DNA from: Coturnix japonica
Taxonomy: Eukaryota > Chordata > Aves > Galliformes > Phasianidae
Length of the DNA stretch: 64,000 nt
NCBI RefSeq assembly: GCF_001577835.2
Contig: NC_029516.1
Coordinates: forward strand, 95,235,078-95,299,077
Direction: 5' to 3'
The notes beneath the pieces are model-generated. The model did not search any database, was not told where the DNA came from, and was given only the letters and a program-made list of their open reading frames with translations. Shown here piece by piece: positions 48,141 through 64,000 of this stretch (its first letter is position 1; every line of letters begins with the position of its first letter). The position numbers and the translations under genes were made by a program.

Positions 48141-51100
48141 CAATAAAGGGAAGGATCACAGGAGTCTCCCACAATGGCAGGTTTGGACTTCACCCAAATG
48201 TAAAGGCTGAGCTAAGATGGAGCCGGCTAATCGTGTCACCATGAAAGCCGGTGCTGATATGATTCAACAGCAGATGAGCTCAGGTGTTTAATGCAGTCAG
48301 ATTTTGATTGTGTTTATGGTGCTCTGGTAATACCCTGGAAATATTACAGCTGCAATGGACAGACTGGGGTACAGAGCCTGGAAAGAATTTAGAGCTCTGT
48401 GAACACACCTTACAGATGCATCAAAACGTCATCTGATATTTTCTATGTTTAAAAAGCACTTCAAAAGCTTCAGCACAGCCAGATATCATTTTTACCTCTG
48501 AGAGATGTTTTAAACCACTACCCAAAGCACAGAGAGAGGGAATTTTCCTACAGATACTCACCCCACAGCTGGACTTTTGGAACTGGAAAATAATAAATAA
48601 TCCCCCTAAATGATAGAAGCATTGCAGGAAGGCAGGATGTTTTTCACTCGCAGTTCTCTCCCTTATTTTGCTTCACAGCTCCACATCAGTTTTCTGAGCA
48701 CTGGTGAAGAAAAGGCCCTTTATTTCTTTGTCCTCCTTAGAGGCACTGTAGGCATCTCTTGCATCTGGCCATCATTTATCATCTTCTCTTGTAAGTTCCA
48801 CACACCTGGCCAGACCTCAAGACTATCTGCTGCCTAAATTCCCCGCGTGGCTCCCGTCTGCAGCCCTCTTTGTGGAGTTTGTTTGTGGCGTTGGTGCAGA
48901 ATTTGCTGCGCCATCTGGCATTGTGTAATCAAGTGGAGCACAGGGAAATTGAGAAGTCTGGAAGCAAAACAGCTAGCATCTGCAGATACCAGGCAGCCTC
49001 GTCGCCAGCCAAGCTGGGGTGTCATTGGCAGAAACCTGCCATTTTCAGAGTCAGGCTCAGAGATTTTGCAGTGTCAGCTGAGGAAGTGCTTGCTTTTAAG
49101 CTGACCGGTGCTGTGGGGCTTGATTAATGATGGCAAAATGGCAACTTTCTCACTCCCTTCACCCCAGGTAACAGGTTATAGCACCCTTGGTGTAACAAGC
49201 AACCCCACAGGCAACAGAGCCCATTTTCCTCTTCAGTGCATTTCCTTTTCTGCCAGTAGTCAGCATCTATTTAGATGCACAGACTGCACCACGAGACTCA
49301 GCTGACCGGATGAAGGCACCCACTGCAGAGGAAATGAAGGCCCTGGCACCCACAGCCTTGGCTGTGCTTCTTGCTGCTCCCACTGCTTCACATATCTCAG
49401 CTTGCAGAAGTGGCACAACAGCGGGCCTTAGATCAATTCTCATTTGCCCAAGGGTATAAGTAATTCAAGTCAAGTCTTATCCAAATGCACATAAGAACAG
49501 GACCCATTTTTAAACTGGAGTCTGAATCTGAACAAAAAACCCAACCCAAAACCAAAACCAAAACCAAACCAAACAAAAACAACTTTTAAAGGTATAACTA
49601 GGAAAGGCCTAACCAAAAACTTCATTTATTAACATAATAGGTGCTCGACAAGCATTCATGAAGAGGCTGTAAATGCCCTGTCCTTCACAGCACCACAGAG
49701 ACGCACACCTGCCCTTTACTGCCAATACTGTTGTGTGCCCTCTAGTTTAGTACTTGTCCTCTGACTGAGAGCTGTCCTAACTACTACCTGTATGGCAAAT
49801 ATACCCTCAGCCTGGAAGAAAGTCAGCATTGCCATTACTCCCTCAAGGAAGCCCAAACCAACGCTGCTGGGTGCAGTAACACTCACAGCAGGCCTCTGCT
49901 CAAGTGTTTAAGATACACTTTGCATCCTTTGATTTTCAGTAGACTTCATTCTTAAGTGTTTCTTAAATAGCTTCAAGAGCTTTCTGCATGCTGGGTAAGT
50001 CAGAGCCAGGGCTCAGACCGGGGCCACTTCTACGAACACCCTACTTGTGCTCAGCGACCTATTCTTCTTGGCCTCCTCCATATCTCCTCTCATTCTTGGG
50101 TGTCTCATCTTCTCCACTCACACTGTAGCTCAAAGCTGCTTGAGGCAGAGACTTCCTTGAGCCTGGTGTTTGCAAAGCACATGCGTCATTGTGAACAATT
50201 AATCACAGCTTTTAATCTCAGCAGTTCTTCTTTCCTCCTCCACACAGCCCACACACCTCCCACAGATCTTAAGAATCTTGATGAGCAACGTCCCTAAAAA
50301 AAACCACAGTGACACTTTGCTTCTTCCTTACTGATATTCCCTGACATAGGAAATGGGTGTACACAAAATGAGTCCCGAATGGCTCTGGCAATTGGGTGTA
50401 TAAGGTAGACAAGAGTAAAGAGGTCAAGTACTGAGCAGTGCTTGTGGAAACCTTTGGGAACAGAGAGAAGTTACGGGACACGTGGATGAGTTGGGCCATT
50501 GACATGCTCTGTGGAGGAGGACTGCGTATTTACTACCAAGCAACACAGCTCACCCCCCCAGACACAGTACTATTCTTTTCCTGAATGATTCCATAGACTG
50601 ACAAAGCATGGAAAGTTCTTGTTAAACGTTTCTCCCACACAGCACAATTTGGCAGGGAGATTAACAGCGTAATGTAATGCACCTTCTTTTTAATCTCATA
50701 TAAAAATTGGAGCTGCTGAAACACTGCTTAATCAGCAGCTTGCCATAAGAACCGCTCCTCAGCAAATGCTTACTGGAACACTGTGCCATGCTTGGGAAGC
50801 TTTTTGACCTACCTACAGGAGCTCTATTATAACAGCACTAGCCTGTAATTAAGGCTATATCAAAGTTCCTGTGCTGCAATATGGCCCTAGAAGGAGAAAG
50901 TACACAGAATTGCCTAGAAAACTCGAGGTTACACGTGAAATTGCTCATGGTATCATTTCGTACAGCTGAGACTTCAAACTTAGTACTTGCCATGACTCAC
51001 CCAAATGAATCCAAAACCTCACTGTCAGGTGCAGCAGCTCCTTCTCCTTTTTGGCAGTCTTCACACAGCATAAGCTATTTTATTTTCATGAGCTGTCATC

Positions 51101-54100
51101 TCACCTGTCCTCAAGGTATCTAAGGCAGTAGGTCTCCACTCCCTCTATCAGCTCTTCAGCATAGCCCAATTAGCTTCCCCTCCTACATTTAAGCACATTT
51201 TCTCATATGCAGTACTCTTTGATCCAGTCCATCAGACAGACCTAGATGAACCAAAGCACGCACATACATATACCTGCTTTCAGACTGAATTGCCTCCTTC
51301 ATAAAACTTGAGGAGATCCCATGCAATGCTCAAGTCCTTAACTTTCAAAGCAAACAATGAAATTACATTTGCTTATACTTCTTACAGGAATGCCATGGTT
51401 GCACCTTGAAAAATAGATCCTGATCAGTATGATGGCTGGTAAGGTAATTAGACCTGTCCACTTGGTTGGCGTTCAAGTGGTGAAGCAAGCTCAGTGAACT
51501 GCAGACGTGCAACTGGAGCATAAGAAGTGGAAGCTCGCTCTCTGCAAAGCTCAAAAACAAGGAGGAGGGTAGGGAGCTGAGAGGTACTTGGTGTTGCATG
51601 ATGAAACTGGTGCTTTGGGAGAGGACACAAACATGTGCTTGTGCCAGCTGGAATCAGGGCCATTACAAGAAGGTTCAGCACGACAACCTCTGTGGGAACA
51701 TACATAGCGCCAGAGGGTATGAAGAACCTGGAGGACTGCTGCATCCAGAGTGGAGGCATAAGGCAGGGCACTGAGCAGCAGAGGGAGAGTAAATCTGAGT
51801 CCTGATGCTCAGCTCAAGCTCCCCTTGTACCTGGACTCCTCAGCTCAGCCTCAGGAACCTCTTTTCCTTCTCCTTCCCTAATGATTTCATGTAGGCTTCG
51901 CTCCAAGCTGTGGTAATGCTCTTTATGAGCAAGAGAAACAACTGTGGTTGGTGCTGGCCACAATGCTTAGGGCAAAGACAGAAGTGAGAGACAGACAGAT
52001 GCCAGCACATAACCCAACATGCTTGAGGCTTGGCCAACCTTCTTCAGGCCCACAGCTATCTGCTCTTATTTAACATCTTAACATTGATATCTCATGAAAA
52101 AACAACATCTGGAGCACTGGACTTCAGCATACAAAAACTTTCTGAAAAGCTTTTTCATCTCTTTAAATGAACAGCTGTGCATGGCTGAGGAGATACCAGC
52201 ATGACATTTTCAGTCTTTGTAGCTCCAGTGTATCTATGAAGTGCATCTGAAGATAGCTTGGGCAGCTACTTGGTTCCAGAAAGAGCCAGCTTACACAGAA
52301 TGGAAAAGCAATCAGAGGCCTTTTCCCTGCAGTGCTGTGGGTTGTTTTTTTTTTTTTATCCTTTACTAAAATAGAACTCCTTCCAAGTGTCCTTCATCAC
52401 AAACAAGCCCATTTGCCTTCAGCCAGAATAATGCATGTTATGGCATGCAATAGGCTTGACCTTCAGTATCAGAACAAGGAAGATACTGCATTTCCCTCTC
52501 AGGACAGATATAGTAGCATGTATTTTCTCTTTGCACGCTCTTCATACCTTTGAATGAGGTACGAAGTACACACTAGTCATTTAAAAGGCAACTCTGAGAA
52601 TTACTTGGCTAAACAAAGATCTCCTTGCAGCCTTTAGATCATTGTCTGCCTGTGTCTGCAAGACTCGTGAGATCAGAAACAACATTTTTAGAAACATATG
52701 AACAAGTCAGACAATGTAAATACACTAAAGACACTGAAGGACCTGTCTGTTTATAGAGAAACAGGTGCATTATGTACAGAGGTCTGGTCTGCTTCGATGC
52801 CAACAGTCAGTTTTATCTGTTTGTCCTCACTGAGCGAAGGGTATCAACTATAAACTAATGGATACCCTTGGCTTACTATACAGAAATACTTCAGAGCCTG
52901 AACCACTGCAGTCACTTTTTGCAGCTTCAAGCCACACGAGGCCAGCAGGACTGAATTCTCTACTCCATTATGGGCAAAAGCTTATGAGGGGAAACAAGAG
53001 GTATAAAGGGCTGGGCTATGCAACTGCTTTTTATGCCAAGTCGTATATATTTTTTGCAGCCTTCATAAAATCAGTAAATTGATCATTAGTTTAGTCCTCA
53101 CAACAGCGGCCCAAACAAACCCCATTCAGCTCCAATACTAGGAAAGGCCAATAGTAAAAACAATAAAAATAATCCCATGATGCTGTTAGAAGCACTTTAT
53201 GTAGCTGTTGCTCTTTGCATTAGTTCAGCAGTAACTCACATTGAGAAGTGCTTTTGGATGAGCTTGTCTGAGTCAAAGGCAGCCTGTGAATTAGGAACAT
53301 TTAATATATATGTAATAGTATTTGGATTTCACCTTTTACAACGAAAAGTGGCTGGATACAAAGGTAAAGAAAGGCATTAACCATCTCCACAAGCTTGCAA
53401 TGCATGCTAGCTTTTCATGCCTTATTTTTCCTATTAATTGAGCACTGAAGTGATTATTGCTGCTCTCCTTCTCTGCCAGGAAAAGCTTTTCTCCATGAGC
53501 TGCTCCACCCCAGCATGTATGGTCCTTGTACAAAGTGCTTTATCACCTGGATTAATCACATCTTATGGTATGCATGCTTACTTGCACACAGGGATACCCA
53601 TACAGTGATGTACAGTTAACTGGAGGCAATCTTGCCATGATATATGACATCCTCATGTGCGCACTGTTTGTTTTCTATGGGTTAAAAAGCATGAAGGGCA
53701 TATCAGATCTGGAAGTCTGTAGGTTGAGATTTTGGTTTTATCTGTGCTACTTAACGGCATTGCTTGATATTTAGCTCCACCTATTGGGCACATCCCTGTA
53801 CCTCTTCCAATTCATCGGAATTAAATAGCAACTTATTTATGCTTAAAGCCTCTGATCATGCTTGTCTCTGGCCACTCTTATATATAGAGCTCTGCCTTGT
53901 AGGTGGTACACAGTGAACTCAGATATGAAGAGAAGATGAATCCAGTCCTGCCAAATCCACTGTATTGACTACTCATCAACTGAGCCACCATTTTGGTCTT
54001 GCTTTACCAAAGTAGAGTATAGTATCCTGGGGGTGCCTTGAGCGTGTCTTATCTTCACTATTATTGCTTGAGTATGTCTTATTTTCACTGCTAGTGCTTG

Positions 54101-55990
54101 TATGTTACCAGTTGTTGTGTATTCTTGGTTGTAGACATCCAAACATGAATTTTTAAAGGTCTTTGGTAGGTATAATTTTTATGTAAAATGCTTCTGGAAT
54201 GCGTTGGACATAATCCAGAATAAAAGCAGAAATGATAGAGGAAGTGCAATAGCTAAATCTAAGGAGTGAATTTCTGAACTTAGTTCATGCCTAGAGTACA
54301 AGTCTATCCCTTGCTATCACTTCACGCTTGGAAATGGGAGAGGATTCTGGATGTATCACAGCAAGAAAGCAAGCTTCATAGGTACAAATCACAATCTCAA
54401 GTTAAAGATCATGTCTTCCCAAAGGCATTCTTTCTAGTGTGACAAAACTGAACTTGACTAGGCAGACGTTGATGCTTAGAGCGAAATCCATGCTGTAAGT
54501 GTTAAAACGGCATGAGAGAGTTGCTTCCCCACCCTTGACAAGTCTGGGCTACATAAGAACAACTAATATACTTGTCCAGTATTTTAAATATCAAAGTTAC
54601 TACACTTGTTTTCTAGAGCAGCAACAACGCCCTGATTAGAAACAAACTTTAGGCTTGCATACTGTTGAATTCCCCTCGATAAGGTTATTAATGTAGTAAA
54701 GCATGTCCACACGCGTAACCCAGTGATAGCAATGTGTATCACTAAGCTACAAGTCTTGCAAGATGACAACAGGTGAGATCTTCCAATATTTGAGACAGCA
54801 GAATGCCAATAAGGAAACTGTGAACAATAGATAGAAAAAAAAAGAAAAAGAAACGAGGCATTCTGTGTGAAAAACAGCTGAAACTGCTATTGTTTGAAAC
54901 TGGAGCAACTTATTTTATTAGGTCATGTAAGGATCAAGTTATTCTGGTTACTCTACACAGGGATTCCCTTGGGTGGGCCTGCTATTGATGAGCAGCAAAA
55001 CTTTGCTGTTTCAAATAGCTTCTGTTTATGGGGCAGTTTATTACAGATATCAATACTACTCAGTCATAAGTGCTGAGAAGAATGATGGGCATTAATAGCA
55101 GTAACTTATTTGTGCATGAGAGGATTTCTTCCATTCTAAGGAGTGAAACTTTCAAAGCATTTTTGCACATGCTTTGCAACTCTCCACACTGGATTACTGG
55201 ATAAAGCCATAGAAACACTGACATTTTCAACTTGGAGAGCTTTAAAAATAGAATTATTCATGCAGTAGGTAAAAAAACAAAACAAAACAAAAACATGAGT
55301 AAAGACATAACAGAACGGTAAAGTGTTGGTACTGTTATTAAGAAGCATGTCAGCTTCTGCCACAGAACAATCAGTTTTTAACTGAAATATTTTGGACAAT
55401 TTCATTTATTAGTAGATTCTCATTATTTGCATTAAGATCATGCGAGTCACTTAAAGCAGAAGGTTGGGAAATCTTTCTCTATGAGTAAATGCATTAAGTT
55501 GATAAGGATGTGACCTGGAACGATATTCTTAATCAATTCTTACTTATCCAAACCAGCAGCGTTCAGAAGCCTGAAGTTCAGATCGTGGTGCATAATCTTT
55601 GAAGAGTTACATGTACAAATACCACAGCGTTACAAGAAGACAAAATATTTTAATTTAAATATGCCCCACACTATACAATCGTATAAAATACCAATTAAAC
55701 ATTCATTTAAACAGTTTTTTGCTTGTTTTTTGTTTTTGTTTTCTAGAAAAAAACAACAGGGCACACAATATATTGTAGTCATGATAACAGAAGGTGACAC
55801 ACGCCAAGATATACAACCACCAGAAAAGACAGGCAGATTACTGTCTCACCATCTTTGTTAACAATTACAATCAGGAGAACACTCTGCAGCCATCCCAAGT
55901 CTTCCATCCATGGTTTCCAGTGTCCACCTTTATTAGGCAGATATGAGGGTAATAAACTGGGAAGATCATACTGGTATTTCTTTAACATTC
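48141..55990. other. RCAN1 downstream flank, no gene and no CR1 seen
   Basis: About 7.8 kb with only chance frames. Simple-sequence patches lie at about 49536-49585 (AACCAAA-type), 52345-52358 (T run), 54834-54853 (A/G-rich) and 55267-55293 (AAAAC units). No exon could be supported. Confidence 0.45.
49536..49585. repeat. (CCAAAA)n-type simple repeat
   Basis: Imperfect run of AACCC, CCAAAA and CCAAA units, low complexity. Confidence 0.8.
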
Positions 55991-55996
55991 TTTATT
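55991..55996 (-). terminator. Possible distal poly(A) signal of RCAN1
   Basis: AATAAA on the minus strand, 2.2 kb beyond the RCAN1 stop. Another lies near 56250. Which one is used cannot be told from sequence alone. Confidence 0.3.
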
Positions 55997-58201
55997 TTTA
56001 TAATTGAGTATCAGCACTGCTTGGTTTGGATTGCCAGGAAGCAGAACAGAAACTAAGTGGCTAATGCAAAACTAATGCTTCAACTGGTAATCATGGACAG
56101 ACAGAAAAGGGACCACACAGGCATATTTCAACAGTTTCAAGTTGTATGAAGTAAAACACTGAAGTCCAGTAGCAATTTGAGAAACATGGAAAAACAAATC
56201 TTGAAAAGGCTTAGAGACAGCGGTGGCAAACTAATAGGATTTCTCTCCTTTTTATTTATTTTAGGGTGTTAAGAAGCAGTAGATGTATTTAGCTGATTGT
56301 TACATATTAATAAGGCAAATAACCTTAAGCACCTTGACTTGGAGAGAGTGCCACTTAATTAGGACCAAGATAGACACCGACTGTCAGCGTTAGGTATGCC
56401 CCGTAAACTGAAACAAACAGACCAAGGTCATAACTGAATGACCTTTAAAATATTCCTGTTCTCTTTAGTCACAGGATATCAGTCTCTGTTTTGCTTAGTA
56501 TAATGACGGGCCTTCAATAGACCACTTACACACCGCACCGCAGCTTGGAATGGCTTTGTTACACGACTTGCTTCACTATTATTTTGTTTAAAAATCAAGG
56601 CGTGAGCCCAGATGTTTAAGTCTACGTTTGCTTCAAATGGCACTGATCAATTTCTTTACATTAACTCCAGGTACAAAAGATCCTCAGACCAAGTGTGGCA
56701 AAAGTGAACCAACACGGAACCAAACAGCTTTGACTTCTAGAAACACACTGAAAAACTCCAGACATTCCCCTTCTAAAAACGTTTGGTGATATTTTCCCAA
56801 AGAGAGCAGTTACTATCTCTTAAAAAAAGAAATAAAAAAAAAACAGACTTGCATCAAAGCAAAGATTCCCATTAAAAAAAAACAAATATGAAAATACACT
56901 TCTGCCATCTTTTGCCAAACTTGTTTGTCATGAGCCACAGCTTTTAAACACTAAATATTAAAAAATAAAACAACCCCTAAAGCTTTTCCCATGTATACCC
57001 AATACTTAAGTATGCATCATTCCTTGGCGTTAAGCATTTCTAACTACCAGCTTATTCTAGAAGCAGAGCTAAGAAAGTATATACTTATGGACATACAAAG
57101 CCAGTAGAAAAAGATACTAGTGTGCAGCTTGTAGAAACAGCTCACATCAGGAATGAATGAGGGAAAGGCACTCCATCTCTCTTTGCTGTTCTACACACCG
57201 CGTCTATTTTTTATTCCCTGTTAGATCCCTGTTTCAGCAGCGCAGACCTGCCGACGGAATAATGTTCTCATTCTCTCTCTGTTACCATTCTTCTCACTGA
57301 AAACGTACGCTGCTGTGAACACACGACATGAGCTTTGCTTATACGTTTCAGAATACTTTTCTTTAACCCAAATGAGGTTTAAAGTCACTGAAGAATTGTT
57401 ATCGAAGATATAAATTAGTTTAACTTAAATAATTTTAAATCAACTATTGCACTTTTTTTTTTTCCCTACAGCTTTGCCTGACAAAAATCCTACATAGGCA
57501 GTTAAAAGAGTCAGATTTTAAAAGCACAAGTTACATAGCACCAAGGTAGGGTGCCAAATAAACTGTATGTCTGCTGAAAGATGAGTGCCCATATAAACAA
57601 ATATAAATATATATGTATGTACACATCTAGTAGTAAATTTGGGATGCTGAGATAATAAATACTTGAAACAATTTCCTATATCTCCAAAAGCGTGTGAGAA
57701 ACTATAGAAAATAATGCAAAGTTACTTTAGAAGACCAAGAATACACATGCACAAAATCTATTATATGAAAAAGATTTACAATTCCAAATATTTTATCTTT
57801 AAAACCACCTCTGTTATCGCTATGTACACCACACAACGACTAGCCTATTAGTTGAGGATTTATGCGAGATAGAACAAAGAAATCTTCCCCCAGCTGCTTT
57901 ATAATGGAAAAGCCTACAGTACCCCCCGCAAAAGGAACCCGAAGTTTGTCTTATTAGGACTCAAAATGTCATCTTCTTCCTATCCCTCGTTCCCAGAGAT
58001 CTGGGAACACACTCACGGTATCTATCAACCTGCAGCATTAAAAATAAGGATGAAACTTCCTTTACTTTTTCAGAGCAAACTTACATTGGAATTTCTCCTA
58101 CTACAGCTGCTGTTGTTGCCACCAAACCTGCGACCTGCTGTTTCCACAGTAAATATTTCCTTCAATATGCCTACTTGTAACCCTTGAAAACCCATAGCAG
58201 T
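55991..58201 (-). other. Putative RCAN1 3' UTR
   Basis: AT-rich stretch after the RCAN1 stop with no long frame and no CR1 insertions. It is a reasonable length for the 3' UTR of this gene. The end point is set only by candidate poly(A) hexamers. Confidence 0.35.
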
Positions 58202-63909
<5,708 letters not shown>

Positions 63910-63989
63910 TTTGCGCTTTGCTGAAGCGATACCTGCTGTTCAGCAGAAACCAATTACTTTTAAGGGAGCTGCTGGTTCTGCAGGCAGCG

Positions 63990-63995
63990 TTTATA
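63990..63995 (-). promoter_or_regulatory. TATA box of the RCAN1.4 promoter
   Basis: TATAAA on the minus strand, 81 bases before the ATG at 63909, so transcription should begin near 63960-63967 with a 5' UTR of about 55 bases. The NFAT sites known in the human promoter would lie further upstream, outside the window. Confidence 0.5.
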
Positions 63996-64000
63996 AGGGA

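Overview
The window is vertebrate nuclear DNA, most likely from a bird and probably a galliform. There are few genes, each with introns or a single coding exon. The dispersed repeats are almost all 3'-anchored CR1 LINE pieces ending in the avian-type TTCTGTGATTCTATG tail, and no Alu, L1 or B-element sequence was seen. Gene content and order match the human 21q22.1 interval SMIM11 - FAM243A - SMIM34 - KCNE1 - RCAN1.

Layout: (1) 1-1445 holds a CR1 stub and then a good candidate for the last exon, with poly(A) signal, of a plus-strand gene; by position this could be SMIM11. (2) 8.76-9.64 kb is FAM243A (C21orf140) on the minus strand, a complete 253-residue reading frame of unknown function. (3) 14.12-14.55 kb is a minus-strand coding exon for a 137-residue single-pass membrane protein, clearly KCNE-like and lying where SMIM34 lies in mammals. 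(4) 30.35-30.78 kb is the single coding exon of KCNE1 (126 residues, minus strand), the beta subunit of KCNQ1 potassium channels. (5) 55.99-64.0 kb is the 3' part of RCAN1 (minus strand): a long 3' UTR, three shared coding exons, the alternative first exon of the short RCAN1.4 isoform, and a TATA box just upstream of it at the window edge. The rest is intergenic or intronic, with about 18 CR1 fragments, a few simple repeats and two motif clusters that look like enhancers.

The four recognised minus-strand genes are independent transcription units. KCNE1 and its KCNE-like neighbour probably arose by local duplication of a channel beta subunit. RCAN1 encodes a calcineurin inhibitor, and the RCAN1.4 start lies inside the window.

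The most interesting points are that the SMIM34-position gene looks like a divergent KCNE paralogue, that this KCNE1 carries Asn at the position of human Asp76 (human D76N is a long-QT mutation), that a 28-T run abuts an RCAN1 splice acceptor, and that a dense homeodomain-type ATTA cluster with an exact 12-bp repeat lies between FAM243A and the KCNE-like gene. No new multigene system was found.
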